From Anisodus tanguticus (taxonomy: Eukaryota; Streptophyta; Magnoliopsida; Solanales; Solanaceae): a DNA stretch of 64,000 bases. The stretch is taken from NCBI GenBank assembly GCA_034509755.1, contig CM067550.1:17291001-17355000 (forward strand). The letters run 5' to 3'. The translations under genes were made by a program, and so were the position numbers. Shown in pieces: positions 40,306-52,998 of this stretch. The notes below the pieces were generated by a model. It had not been told where the DNA came from and did not search any database. It saw nothing but the letters and a program-made list of their open reading frames with translations. Within the stretch, counting starts at the first letter, position 1. Every line of letters starts with the position of its first letter.

Positions 40306-41822
40306 GGAAACTTTCAAAAGCAATCAAATATTTTTATGTTTATTTGTATATAATAATATCTCTAAGTGGCACGTTTTAATTAATAAAAAAATATTCGAAA
40401 ATGATCGTAGGACCCTAATTCCTTATTAGCTGTTGGTTGGAGCCTATGGAGTTTGATGTTGATATATAGCGCTTCCACCTTTTTTCCATGTCTAAGACTC
40501 TTATCATATCCCTTGCTCCATTATTATCCGCAAAAACACATGTAATGATGAAAACAAAAGAAAAGGTTGTGTTGATTGTGAAATTAAAATAATTGAAATG
40601 CATTGCATTTCTAGCTATAGTGTCGTGCAAATGCCTCATATATATGTAATATATCATGATCGTGCTTTACGAATCCTAATTAATTAGAAGTTCTTTATAT
40701 GAGGTTTGTTAATGAACATGATGTGGGAATTAATGATTAAACTATAAAAGGATGTCGTGCTTTATTTCTCTTGATTTGCCCAAGTCAAGTAAGGGTCTTT
40801 TATCAAAGCTGGCTAATCCATAATATTAGAGTTGATTAATTGAAAGGGTAGTAGTAAAATTAGACCTTTGAACTAACATTCTGATCGTACTACCATAATA
40901 TATGAATTAAAAATTCTACAGAATTGCACTTCGATTATAGTGCTTTAGTGGAGTTGGCTCCCCTCCAGTAGTCAATCTCTCCATTTCACATGCAATGAGA
41001 AGAAATAGCGAAAGTGAAATGAAAAGAAAGGAAATATTATAAATTAATGATCGAATAAAATATCATCATCATAAATTCATAATTGCAGAAATAAATAATG
41101 AGAAAATGTTCATCATGCCTATGGATAACCACAATATATCAAGTAGGGACCAAGTATATCATCAAATAAATATAGTGAATATATTTATTAGTGCGTTCAA
41201 AATGAAAATGAAAGAAAGTCCTTTAATCTTTGTTCTTTCTTGCTTTCACTTTCTTTATAACATCTCTCCACTTCCTAATTATGATATTTCTTTCATTCTT
41301 CTTTTTGTTAACAGAAAAAGAAATTATATAATTTCTTATTTCCTTAGCTAATAAAATATTCTGAATTTTCGGTGGTTGACTATAAAACTAGTTTTTATCG
41401 AAATATTTTTAATTTATAAATGAAGCTTGGAAATTCGTCTCCTTCTGAATAAATGACGATCCGATTGTCGAAAATGCGACCGCCAATTATTGAGGGATTT
41501 AACGTCAAAATCCGAGTATTTCCGGCGGTGCTTGTATTTTTGTTGTAACATCTCTAAGAGGTTCGTTATAAACATCTCTAAATTTTCTTAAGAGTACACT
41601 TAATATATTTTGGTTGCAGCCTATTTAATCTAAATTACTTTAAAAAGTTAAATAAGAAAATGTCACACATTTAAATATGTAATCGAGGAAATGGAGAGAA
41701 AATATAAAGAAGAAGGACCTGATAAGATCATCTGAATCCATACAACCAAAGAATTTCAATTTTCCATGAATTTTGTAAAATGACCACGATAGGGAAATAA
41801 TTAAACTAATTAATTAAAAGGA
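40306..41822. repeat. R repeat copy 4
   Basis: Same block order as copy 3 from CAAAAGCAATC and ATAATATCTCTAAGTGGCAC to ATGAGGTTTGTTAATGAACA, then blocks seen in copy 2 (ATCAAATAAATATAGTGAAT at 41162) and a TTGTTGTAACATCTCTAA end at about 41540. 41360-41520 has words such as GTCGAAAATGCGACCGCC and TTTCCGGCGGTG, like CACTA subterminal sequence. 41740-41822 repeats the CAATTTTACATGA..TTAAACTAATTA block, the start of another copy. Confidence 0.55.
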
Positions 41823-42311
41823 ATGCTTTTAAGTCTTTTTTTTTTTTTTATCGTTTTGATATTTCCTCATCACTTCCATAACCACACAACATCTATCATC
41901 AAATACAAATTTTGTGAGTATATTTACTCGTTAATTCCACATGAAAAAGGAAAGATAACACCTTTAATGTTTGTTTCTTACGTCTCTCCAATATTCCCCT
42001 TTAGCATTTCCCCACTTTCTTACACTTTTTCTCTATTTCTCCTTTTCAATACAAGTTGTTAGATAAAATCAATCGAATATTTTTCTCGTTCACTTATTTT
42101 ACTTGTTATATACAATTTCTCTAAGTGACACATACGATATATGACCAACATGAAACTTATGTAAATGATATATCGTAGGATTATTATCAATATATTTGGT
42201 TGGAGCCTATTGAGTTCGATGTTGATAGCGTCTCCATCTTTTTTGTTATTTCTAAAAAATACAAAAATCCTATCATATCTCTGTAGTTGTGAAAACATTG
42301 GAAGGTTTGAC
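41823..42311. repeat. R repeat copy 5, left part
   Basis: TTTACTCGTTAATTCCACATGA, TTTAGCATTTCCCCACTTTC, ATACAATTTCTCTAAGTGACAC and TTGGTTGGAGCCTATTGAG with GTTCGATGTTGATAGCG. It is interrupted by element G at 42312 and resumes at 47106. Confidence 0.6.
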
Positions 42312-42475
42312 CGATAGCGAATATATTTTATATATTACACGTATATTTTGTAATTAATACTTTAGTATAATTATGTAAAGTAGAGATCATTTTCCTATTA
42401 GGATTACCATTGCACACTCTATATATATTATATTAATGAGAGGATTACAGGCAAGGAGATTTACACTATTCTACA
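42312..42475 (+). repeat. 5' LTR of element G (164 bp)
   Basis: CGATAGCGAATATATTTTAT at the start (the 3' LTR reads TGATAGCGAA, so the first base has changed) and ACACTATTCTACA at the end. Very short for a copia LTR, with an ATATATATTATATTAA box about 40 bases before the end. Confidence 0.9.
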
Positions 42476-42608
42476 TGGTATCAAGAGCCAAACTCTAAAC
42501 ACCCTCTCTATAATATTTTTCTCTTGTTCGCCTTCCTCTAGCCGGCGCCTCCCCTCCCTCTAAAAAAAACCCTATAATTCGTTTTCTTCCACCCAAACCA
42601 ACACACTA

Positions 42609-43576
42609 ATGGCTACTCCCGAATCTCCTACGGGTTCCTCCTCCGCCCCCGTCGTCACACAAAATACCACCCACCCATCCTCTTCTCTGAACTCCTTCCA
42701 TTCGACTTTTGTCGTCACCAACATCAAGAACTTTATTCTCGTAGTTCTCGATCAAGAAGATGGACAATATTCATCTTAGGTGGAACTATTTCACATTCAT
42801 GCATGTCCATACAACGTGCTTGATCATATTGATGACAAACACCTCCGTCCGTTCGAAATTGACAATTCAACATGGCGCCGGCTAGACACAATTGTCAAGT
42901 AATGGATTTATGGCACCATCTCTAAGGATTTACTTCATACCATCATGAAGACAGGTGCTTCGGCTCGCGAGTTGTGGTTACGATTGGAGGAATTTTTTCA
43001 AGACAATAAACATACACATGATGTATATCTCGAGGAGAAATTCAACACCACTCGTCTTGAAACATTTGCCAATATGTCTGATTATTGTAAATAGCTTAAA
43101 GTTGTGGCCGATCAATTGTCTAATGTTGGCAATCCTATTTCTGAGACGAAGATGGTCTTGCAACTCATCAATGGGTCACCGAAAGGTGAGTACGATACAC
43201 TGGTCATAATTATACAATAGGTTGACCCACTACCTAGCTTCAACAAGGCTCGGTCACAATTGTTGTTGGAAGCAACTCGATGCACAAAACAAGATGGACA
43301 TCATCAACAAGCGTTGGCAGCCACCGTCTCGCCGACTGCCACCACACCCACCGGACCACCGATACCCATCGAAATCAACCCCACCATGGTGGCCGAGGCA
43401 GCGGCAGAGGGCGTGGCCGAGGCAGTGGGCACGGTGGAAGAGGCAAGGGCCGCAGTGGCCCACCACCGCATGCCTTTTATCTAGCAACTTAGGCCAACTA
43501 CGGAAATTAGGCTGCTCCTTACGACCCTTATCAGTTCCAGCAGGCCCAGCAACTAGGCCAGTGGCAACAACCCAGT
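42609..43576 (+). pseudogene. copia gag (element G)
   Basis: ATG at 42609 (MATPESPTGSSSAP). Clear core motifs over several frames: SSLNSFHSTFVVTNIKNFI, a DQEDGQY region, RELWLRLEEFFQDNKHTHDV (about 42960-43020), SDYCK.LKVVADQLSNVGNP (stop in the middle), and a Gly/Arg-rich tail at about 43390-43480. Stops include TAG at 42778 and 43093. Confidence 0.85.
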
Positions 43577-45430
43577 GTGATGGGTCCTCGTCCAGGCTCA
43601 CGTCTAGAAGCCTCCACTGACCAGGCCCACCTTACAGTGACCCATCAACAACAACCCACCACGGTCCTTATCACCCCAACCGAATTGACACAGGCCTATA
43701 GCTCGCTGAATATTGCGCAGCCCGACGATGATTGGTACATGGATACGGGTGCAACATCCCACCTCACTCACACCTAACTTCCTCGATTGTTTAATTTGCA
43801 AAATCCTTAACATATCTTGGTAGGTAATGGCAATCGCTGTCTAATTCACGGTTATGCACTACTCATACACCTACGCTTCACCCTTCATTTTCCCTCAAAC
43901 ATGTCATTTATGCTCCCAACATCATTAAAATTTTAATATATGTTATAAAGTTTGCTATTGATAATTTCGCATCTATTTAGTTTGACCCTTTTAGTTTTTC
44001 TATGAAGGACCTACATACGGGGATACCTCTTACAAGATGCAATAGTGTGGGAGACATCTATCCTTTCTCATCTACTTCCGTTGCTCGTGTCACTCCACCT
44101 ACCTCTCTAGCTGCAATCTCTCTGTCAACCTGACATAGTAGATTTGGGCACCCATGAGCACATATTTTTAACTTTCATAGAAATAGAATTTTCATTCAAT
44201 GTAATAATGGGAAACTGACCCAAAATTGTCATTCTTATCCTTTAGGGAAGCATGGTTGACTTCCTTTCAAATTCTCTTTTAGTGTTACCTTTTCTGCTTT
44301 CGATATTATTCATGCAGATTTATGGACATCCCCTATTACTAGTTATTTGGGTCATAAATATTATTTGATATTCTTGGATGATTTTTCTCACTTTCTTTGG
44401 GTTTATCCATTAAAATATAAGTCCCAGGTTTACTCTACTTTTCTTGAATTTTAAGCTTATGTTAAAACTCAATTCGAAAAGACCATTAAAACATTCAAAT
44501 GCGATAACGATCGTGAGTTTAACAATTCCCCCTTTCACAAATTTTGTGCACAAACGAGATGGTATTTCGACTCTCGTGCCCTCATACATCACCTCAAAAT
44601 AATAAAGCCGAGCGAATCCTCCGCACCATAAATAATATGATTCACACCATACTATTTCATGCCTCTATCCCCCTTCATTTTTAGTTTATGCACTCTACAT
44701 GGTCACATACCTCCTTAATATACTACCCACTCATACTAATCAATTTAAAACCCCAACCAAAATTTTATTTCATCGGATTCCATCATATGACCACATTCGG
44801 ATTTTTGGGTGTCTTATGCTATCCTTATATCACCTTCACGGCTCTTCACAAATTGACTCCTGGGACCACCCCGTGTGTCTTCCTAGGTTTCCTGTCAAAT
44901 CATAAGAGGTACTTGTGCTATGATCTGTCCACTCAGAAACTAATTGTCTCTCGCCATGTCACGTTTGTAGAGAACGCCTTTCCCTTTGCCTCCATACATA
45001 AACTCCAACTCACCGATTATACATTCCTTAACGATTCGGACACCTCACCTATCCTCCAAAAAGCCATTCAAATCGCCCCGCACTCGTATCTGTCCTGTCA
45101 CGCCACTACCCCGACACCCACCCCACTACCCCAACGGTCCTATCACCGTCCCAACTCCCAGTCCTATGATGGACAGTCCCGCAACGGACCATCCCATCAC
45201 GGGAAGTCCTATTCCTTCACTGCCCAGCCTCACGCCTCACATTCTCGAGACCTCCCCTCTTGTCACCCAGCCCCCCACTACCAGTGACATATCTTCCACA
45301 ACCCTAACGTATCATTCTGCCCCCGAACCATCGCATGGAAACCCATGCCCAATATGGGATTTTCAAACCTAAAGTTCACTTTAACCTATTCACTTAAACT
45401 ATCTCACCCATACCCAAAAATCCAAAATTA
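43577..45430 (+). pseudogene. copia protease and integrase (element G)
   Basis: The frame 43577-43777 ends in DDDWYMDTGATSHLTHT with an intact protease Asp-Thr-Gly. Downstream are a degenerate pre-integrase, FDIIHADLWTSP (about 44300-44330), FLDDFSHFLWVYPL, CDNDREFNN (about 44505) and PQNNKAERI (about 44605). The C-terminal FGCLMLSLY, CVFLGFLSNHKRYLCYDL and a Thr/Pro/Ser/His-rich linker to about 45400 follow. Confidence 0.85.
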
Positions 45431-46310
45431 GCCAAACTTGACCAGAATTGGAATGCGGCCATGCGTGAGGAATTTAATGCGCTTACTACTCAGCACACTT
45501 GGGATCTTGTCCCAAGACCAGAGAGGGTGAATGCGATTCGATGTATGTGGCTCTTTCATCATAAGTTCAGAGATAGTGGTGAGCTTGAACGCCATAAGGC
45601 CAGACTTGTGGCAAATGGAACAGGACAACATGAAGGTATTGATTGTGGTGAGACATTCAGTCCGGTGGTTAAACCGTAAACCATCCGCACTGTTCTAAAC
45701 ATAGCTATGGGTAAGAACTGGCCGATTCAGCAACTTGATGTGAAAAATATATTGTTTCATGGGGACTTGAAAGAAACAGTTTACATGCATAAACCACCTG
45801 ACTTTTTGCATCCCGAGCTTCCTCAGTATGTCTGCTATCTCCTTAAGTCATTATATGGTTTGAAACAGGCCTCAGGGCTTGGTATGAGCGATTTTCCACA
45901 CACATCATGCATATTGACTTTGTGTACAGCAAGAGTGACAATTCCCTATTTATTCTTCATCGAAGTACTGACAATGCCTACCTTTTGTTATATGTGGATG
46001 ATATTGTTCTGACTGCCTCTTCAGACGTGCTGAAAAATGAGATTATTTCTCTACTCAAATCCAAATTTGCTATGACTGACTTGGGGAAATTGAGCTATTT
46101 TTTAGGAATCTCTGTGACCCGATCTGCCGATGCTATGTTCCTGTGCCAACGTAAGATGGCAAACTACAAGTTCATGCCCACTCCAGTCGACTCCAAGTCG
46201 AAACTCAGCATTGCTGATGGGGATCAGGTGCTCGATCCCTCTCTTTATAGGAGTCCTGCTGACGCTCTTCAGTACCTTACGTTCACTAGGCCTGATATTG
46301 CATATGTTGT
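45431..46310 (+). pseudogene. copia RT (element G)
   Basis: 45461-45679 has REEFNALTTQHTWDLVPRP, FHHKFRDSGELERHKARLV and GETFSPVVKP. 45707-45900 has IQQLDVKNILFHGDLKETVYM and LLKSLYGLKQAS. 45907-46300 has AYLLLYVDDIVLTASS, KFAMTDLGKLSYFLGISV and TPVDSKSKLS. The catalytic box is intact. One stop (45677) and a frameshift near 45880 break the frame. Confidence 0.92.
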
Positions 46311-46923
46311 TCAACAGGTGTGTTTGTTTATGCACGCCCCAGAGAGCCTCACTTCACTGCTCTTAAACGTATCATTCAGTATGTTAAGGGCACTCTTGAC
46401 TATGAGTTGCACCTCTATCGCTCTGCACCAACCACACTGCTATCATATACAGATGCCGATTGGGCAGGCTGTCCAGACACACGTCGTTCCACTTTTGGAT
46501 ATTGTGTATTTTTAGGAGATAACCTCATTTCATGGTCTGCCAAGAGGCAAGCCACACTATCACGTTCGAGTGCCGAAGGAGAATATAGAGGTGTTGCGAA
46601 CGTTGTTGCTGAGATCTATTGGCTCCAAAACCTTCTTCTGGAGATACATTGTCCCCTACGTAAGGCATCTATAGTCTACTGTGGCAACATTTACGCGATC
46701 TACTTGTCTCATAACCCGGCAGCATTAGCGAACCAAGCATATTCAGGTGGATATCCACTTTGTTCGTGAGAAGGTTGTCATGGGTCATGTTAGGGTGTTT
46801 CACGTTCCTTCTTCGTATCAGTATGCAAATATCTTTACAAAGGGGCTTCCACGTCAGTTGTTCCTTGACTTCAGATCCAGTCTCAGCGTCCAACCTCCTC
46901 CCGCTACGAATGAGGGGGTGTGA
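46311..46923 (+). pseudogene. copia RNase H (element G)
   Basis: YTDADWAGCPDTRRSTFGYC, ISWSAKRQATLSRSSAEGEY, NVVAEIYWLQNLLLEIHC and YCGNIYAIYLSHNPA in one frame to about 46730, then a shift. The C-terminal FVREKVV.GHVRVFHVPSSYQYANIFTKGLP is readable to about 46860. It ends with GAGGGGGTG, the polypurine tract, directly before the LTR. Confidence 0.9.
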
Positions 46924-47105
46924 TAGCGAATATATTTTATATAATCCACGTAGATTCTGTAATTAATACTTTAGTATAATTATGTAAAGTAGAGATCCTC
47001 TTCCTATTAGGATTACCATTGTACACGCTATATATATTGTATTAATGAGAGGACTTCAGGTAAGGAGATTTACACTATTGGTAAGGAGATTTACACTATT
47101 CTACG
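46921..47105 (+). repeat. 3' LTR of element G with 21-bp tandem duplication
   Basis: Begins TGATAGCGAATATATTTTAT. Bases 47059-47079 (GGTAAGGAGATTTACACTATT less one base) recur exactly at 47080-47100. The rest aligns with the 5' LTR, and the last base is G where CA is expected. Confidence 0.9.
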
Positions 47106-47593
47106 CCGACCAAAGAAGGTGATAGCCCTTGCTTAATTAATATCACCACGCACATGAAATGATGGAAACAAGAAAAGAAATTGAGATCAAAATAGAATAA
47201 TACATTGTATTTCTTGTGTCATGCAAATGCGTCATGATATACCAAATATGTGAATTTTCCTAAATTTCTATAATGTTGGCTATCATAATATTTGGTAGGC
47301 CAGTTGGTTAGGATTCTTTTGAACGTCTAGGGATCAATTATATATTAAAGTTGGCTAATTCATTGGAATTGAAGTACAAAAAAGTAGACGTTAGAACTAA
47401 CAATAAAGATATAACTCAATAGGCTTATGGCCCAACAAGGTCATTATCAAGTCTAGAGATCGATTAATTAGTACGAGTTAATATTATTACGTACTCTATG
47501 ATAAGTTGGTATATATTTAGGAATTGTATATATTATTCTTATTTCCTTATATTTGTTGTAACACCACTAAAATTCACGTTATAAACATCTTTA
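47106..47593. repeat. R repeat copy 5, right part
   Basis: Continues after element G: ATAGCCCTTGCTTAATTAAT, TTGTATTTCTTGTGTCATGC, GCCCAACAAGGTCATTATCA, TTACGTACTCTATGATA and TTATATTTGTTGTAACACCAC to GTTATAAACATCTTTAA. The block order is that of copy 3. Confidence 0.6.
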
Positions 47594-48747
47594 AGGCCTC
47601 ATTTGTTTTAATTAAGATTAATACGTTTGAATCTGAATACATATCTGAATATTAAAATGTGCATTAAGATTCAAATGTCTTAATCTGAATACACATCTGA
47701 ATATTAAGATAATGTCTGTAATCTGAATACTGAATTATTATGACAGTTTGTTTTTAATATCTGAATGTGCATATTGAATTAACCACTATAACAATAAAAT
47801 ATTATAAAAATCACTTTTCAGCAAAATAAATTTATTTTTGATAGAAAATAATATTTTTAATATTTATATTTGATTAAAAAAATTGAACTATCTCCTTTTT
47901 TTTCTACAAAGATACAATTTGAACATCTGAAATGTAAAACAAAAGTTATATATCAATATAAAAAAAAATTGTAACAAGGTGACATGATTTTTTTTAAGAA
48001 TTTGTGCTTATTATTAAAATGGTAAACCTTTCTCTATCAAGTGAAAGTGATTTAAAGAGGGTTGTTATGGCTGAATCTCCCAAGATGTTTTCTAGTAAGA
48101 AACTTTATTAAAATAAGATAAAAAGGAGAAAAAAATCCAATGTTTGACGCAATTTCTAAGTGTTCTTTGTTGTTTCTTGAAGCTTGATATTATGTATTTA
48201 GTTCCAAATTTGATTAGAGGGTTATGTAGTATTCAAGTTTTTTTTCCAATTCGTTGTTATTGTCTCGAAAAACACTAATTTGTAGAGTCATTGCGATCTT
48301 CCAAAGATTGAGAAATGAAGGTAGAAGTTTTATTGATAAGATGGATTCCCCATTTTTAATTTTTCTGGAAAAAAAATCATGAACTGGGTTTATACATAGG
48401 ATTTCAAACAAAATTTTATATAGATTCAATAAAATGATTTTGTTCTTGTAGTTAGTCAATTAATATTTGTGGTAACAAGAGTTCTTGATAATATTTGGTT
48501 GAGAAAGCGTAGCTAGAGGCGTGAAAATTTTAATGAGAAGAGAAGTCGTGAAATATTTTGTAAAATAAGACATATTATTTTAAATGAGTCTGAAATGTGT
48601 TAAGATTCTATGCATATTTGATTCATTCACATCCATTCAGACTCATTAAGAGGCTTTATAGGGAAACAAAGCAAATGAACTTAAGGGGTTAAATCTGAAT
48701 GATTAAGATTCAGATCTGTAAAATAAATGCACTTAATGAGTTGAATC
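47594..48747. mobile_element. possible non-autonomous DNA transposon with CTGAAT repeats
   Basis: Interrupts the R continuity between the AACATCTTTAA end and CACTA-like sequence. The left end GGCCTCATTTGTTTTAATTA is followed by many TCTGAATA words. The right end has TTCAGATCTG words and, inverted, CTTAAGTTCATTTGCTTTG, resembling the left end. No coding frame. Exact ends and TSD were not found. Confidence 0.4.
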
Positions 48748-49133
48748 TAGGGGTGTCCAACGGGGCGGGTTCTGGGCAGTCCTCCATCGGGACTGGCGGG
48801 ATTAGCCAACGTCCCATCCCGTCCCTCATCCCGTTGGAAAAGGGGACTTGTCTTGGCGGGGTCGGGGTGGGGCGGGGTCGGATCGGGATTTCCTTTTTTT
48901 TTGTACTTAATTTTAAAAAATAATATATATAAACACTTCAATAATTGAACAAAATAGTGTAATAAAAATATCTCAAGACTGTTTTTGTGCCTCTTATATT
49001 ATTTAATAGAAATATGATTTTTTTGTAATACAATTTAAAATTGCAACTTTGTGGTGTTGAAAGTTGCAAATCACACATAGTAAAATTGCAATTACAAAAA
49101 TCACATATTTATAAACACCTTTTTCTAATTTCT

Positions 49134-52100
49134 TCACAATGTCTTGTGGTTCTCGGTTGGAATTGGAATTTGTTGGTCAAATTGGTCGACGTCGCTTCCA
49201 CCTCCGTCGGACAAGATTTCATTGTAGTTTTTGTCGTCTTCATTGATCTCCAGTTGACCCCACCTTCTACGCTCCGCTCGTATCCAATCTCTGAATAAAA
49301 CTGCAATCTCCAAGTTGTCTCCCGCTAATGAGTGTCTGTGCTCTCCTATTTGAAATCTTCGGGCAGAAAAAACGCTTTCAGACGCTGTTGATGATGCTTG
49401 GATGTTCAACACATCTCGGGCCATCTTTGCTAGTGTCGAAAATGTCTTTTCATTGTCCCTCTAGTATTTAAGCAAGTCTTCACGTCCTTTTTCATTGAGA
49501 ACTGTTTGGTATGGTACAACACCTTGCAAAACAAAAATATCAAACTCGCTAACTTGATTAGTAGTGGAACCACTAAACATTCTATTTCTAAGACTTTCAA
49601 TACTAGCCGCAGAAACATCATGTGTGTTTTATAAGGGTGTATTGTAGAAGAAGAAGATGGTATAGAAGCTGGTTGGTTGCTAGCACTTTCTTGTTGGTAA
49701 TGCATATTTTTTTTTGTTGCATTCATCGTGTATGCTAGACAGAACTTCTTCTTTAGTTGGTTCCTTAGGTGGTTGGTCATTTGTATTTTTTGGAGTTGGA
49801 GGTGGAAGTACTGCTATACAATCATAAATAGTTTTAATAAGTGGTTTACAACCGTCTATTTTAATAGTCGGATTTAAACAATCACCAATAATATAAATAG
49901 TCAGAATAGGAAAAAAATAGTTTTTTAATTTGATAAACATTTTTTAATAGGTGCATTATAAGATGATTTTTCCATATATTCATTAAGTAAAAATATTAGA
50001 GCTATATAAAATAACATAGTTGATATAGTAGGATAATATATACCAGAAAATTCTTTAATTGCTTGAAAACAATTCTTTAAAAATCCAATAAGTTCTGAAA
50101 TTTTTTCTCAATCATTATCTATAAGCATATCAGTTGAATTTCGATTATGGGCATTAAAAAAATAAAGTTATAGGTCTTCTATAATCATAAGCACAAGTAG
50201 TTGTTCATATAAAAAATTTCACCTAGTCGCTACTTCTTCAGCAATTTTTCTAAACGGTAATCCACAATCGTAATAGGTTTTTTGATATTCTTTTTTTTCT
50301 TTGTATTCTATTACTTTTAAAAATAAAGTTTATAGCAAATTGTACTTTATTAAGAATGTCTTCAATAAGTGATAGATCATTCTTTACAACTAAGTTATAA
50401 ATATGGCATGCATATTTTATATGAAAATGATTAGGAAAAGATGGAGTTAATAGATTTTTTAAAAGTCTCACAACATAATTATTAGAAGAAGCATTATCTA
50501 ATGTAACAATCATTATTTTGTCAGTTATACCATAATAATTGCAAACTTGATGAATATTTTCTGCAGTAAAATTTCCAGTGTGCCTATCATCAATATATCT
50601 ATATGCTAAAATACGTTTTTGCATAGACTAATTATGATCTATCTAATGACATGTTACAGTTAAATAATCATGGTAGTTAGTACTACGCCATATATCAGAA
50701 GTGATAGATACTTTTTCAGAAAAATGATATAATGCATAACTAGAGATGACAGTGAATTCTGGACCCGGTCCGGATCCGGTGGATCCAGATCCGTTTTATA
50801 GGATATGGATCTTCAAAATTTGGACCCGACGGATCCGGATCGGACCCAGATCCATTTCTGACGGATCGGATATGGATATGGATCTTGTATTTGAGATCCG
50901 TATTCGATCCAGATCCTACCCGTGGATCCATTTTTTATTAAATATATTCATAACTTTAGAATGTAATTTTATAAGTATTTTCTTAAAATTGCTAAGCACA
51001 TCCTTGCAAGTTTAATTCTCCAAACAAGTTTAATTTATCCCCGCGTTAACTCAAAAACCAAAAAATAAAGAGGTAACTTCGATAATAAAATCAACGTTAT
51101 ATTAGTGAATGACTAACATCTCCATAGACAAATAGTTAAAATTATATTCACTTCATTTGTGAAGATTCCAAGCACATGCAAGTTCTGCATTGTGGAAATA
51201 CTAGTTAGCATTTTTCACAACTATTGTCATTGTCCAACATTTTCAATTAATAGCTCACAATCAAAATGAGATATCTAACAAAATTTCTCATATGAACATT
51301 TCAAAATTGAAATACAGTAAACTGTTAGCTAAGTAAAATCGTTTGTCAGTTCAAAAAAAAATTAGCAAAGCAAATTTTTTTTACATGTGGATCCAGATCC
51401 GATCCATGGACCCGATGGATTCGGATTTGGATCTGATTTTTATGAACCCGATGGATCAGGATTTGGATTCAGGTATGAAAAACGGATCTGGATCTGGATC
51501 TAGTAGGATCCGGTCCAGATCCGATCCGTTGCCATCCCTATGCATAACCTAAATATTGTTGATATTCATGTGCAAATATAAAAATGTCTCTCCTAACAGT
51601 TGATATAGGGAAACCATTAAAAGCAGGATTATATCTTTCTCGAATGTAATGAATAAAACCATGAGAGGAATGAAATGAAAAAGACAAATCCTCCACCACA
51701 ACTAATTTTGCCATATTTTCTCTATCTTTATTTTAGTCATATTTAGGACCAAAAATTCCCCCCGTCGCCGGGTTAATTTGACCCTGTACTTGGTCGGGGA
51801 CACTATGTGAACCTTGTCCCGACTTAGCTGGCACACCCAATTTTTTAGACTGGTATTGATTCCATCTAGATGTGTGCTCGCCTTCTGCATGTCTCAATAA
51901 ACCTCCCGTCCCACCTTGACTTTTTCTGGTTTTAAATTTATAAACATTTTTACAAATTTTACATCTAGCTAGTTGATTCTCTTGGTCCCTATCAAAAATG
52001 TCATGCAACTGATTTTAATTTTCGTTGTGCGGGGCCTCGACTCATACTAGGAGGAATAAGAGGCATTCCAGTTTTAGTTTATACTCAGACTCAGTATGAG

Positions 52101-52336
52101 CCTGAGGTTGAGGTGCACTAGTGGGTGTATCATCTAAATTAAAGTTTGGTTCATCTACTTCAACATCTAATGGTATATCATTAAAAAAGCATTTCATCTA
52201 TATGAGTGAAATCAGTTAAATCATCGGGACTAGGAATATGATTACTAGAAGAAGTATCTCTGCCCTTGTTACCCATACTAGAAGAAGCACCCTTACCCTT
52301 ATCCTTACCCTTAAACATACCTCTTAATCCTTCCAT
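49134..52336 (-). pseudogene. hAT transposase, broken and split
   Basis: Reads leftward from an ATG at 52336 (MEGLRGMFKGKDKGKG). BED-type zinc-finger part at 52008-51733 (ARCKICKNVYKF, GGLLRHAEGEHTS, the CxxC and HxxxxH pattern). Catalytic-core pieces at about 50705-50250 (KVSITSDIWRSTNY, then HTGNFTAENIHQVCNYYGI and TLDNASSNN, FHIKYACHIYNLVVK). C-terminal dimerisation region at 49424-49134 (DVLNIQASSTASESVFSA). Several stops and shifts are present and a second hAT element is inserted at 50741. hAT transposase cuts and pastes the element; this copy cannot. Confidence 0.88.
50741..51540. mobile_element. nested non-autonomous hAT element, TSD TGCATAAC
   Basis: An 800-bp element inside the hAT transposase relic with a perfect 8-bp duplication TGCATAAC at 50733-50740 and 51541-51548, the hallmark length for hAT. 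Ends TAGAGATGACAGTG and, inverted from the right, TAGGGATGGCAACGG. The terminal 200 bases on each side are packed with GGATCC, GGATCTGG and GATCCGG words in both orientations. The middle is AT-rich and non-coding. Confidence 0.9.
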
Positions 52337-52998
52337 TTTAATTATGCAAATAAATAATTAAAGACAATAAAATTAAGTGCGATAATTAAAATAAAGTAAC
52401 AATAATAATTTAAAGAAGGAACGAAGGTACCAAACGCCGATGTAACGTCGACGTGTAATCGAGGTTGAAAATTGAAACTTTGCTCGATGGATGATCCTCA
52501 AGCTAGTTGCCAATTTCACTCCCAATTTTTTAACTTTGATATAAATGAGCAAAAATATATAATATTTAGTAGGCAATTTAGAATTGTAGAGAGATAAATT
52601 AAGAGATCAAAGAGATTTTAGGAAGATTTGTGAGAAAAATGAAGTGGGAAAATGAGGTATTTATAGTTGAGAAATAGGGTTAAAGTATAAATATATTAAC
52701 TTAGGGGTTAAAAATAAATATTAAAGGGGTAGGGGGTATATGAGGTAGGGGAGGGGAAAAAATGGCCGTTATAGCCGATGCACAACGGCCAAAATCGAAT
52801 GGTCGTTGTTGCAACAACTATTTTTGCAAAGGGAGAGGGGGGATGGCGGGGCGGGACGGGATGAGGCGGGACCGGGACGGGCGAGACGATCCCAGGCTCC
52901 GTCCCGAGTTCGAACCCCGACACCACTGCCAATTGTTTTTTAAGGGGCGCGGGACGGGCCGGATCGGTATCGGGTCGACCCGACCCATTGGACAACCC

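Larger units (their letters stand above)
42312..47105 (+). mobile_element. Ty1/copia element G
   Basis: 4794 bp with both LTRs: 42312-42475 and 46921-47105. The length difference of 21 bases is exactly a tandem duplication in the 3' LTR, which confirms the boundaries. The primer site TGGTATCAAGAGCC is at 42476. Gag, protease, integrase, RT and RNase H follow in order with many stops. The 5-bp flanks are TTGAC and CCGAC, identical but for two C/T differences, so probably a decayed TSD. It inserted into R copy 5. Confidence 0.92.

Noticed and set aside
41106..41351. 81-codon and neighbouring Phe/Leu/Ser-rich frames at 41.1-42.1 kb as membrane proteins
   Set aside because: Hydrophobic translations of T-rich repeat DNA; the equivalents in other R copies have stops.
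43254..43601. His/Gly/Cys-rich minus-strand frame in element G
   Set aside because: Opposite the Gly/Arg-rich gag tail; composition is the mirror image of that repeat.
49041..49298. Plus-strand frame of 85 codons inside the hAT element
   Set aside because: It lies opposite the clear hAT C-terminal dimerisation region and has no domain of its own.
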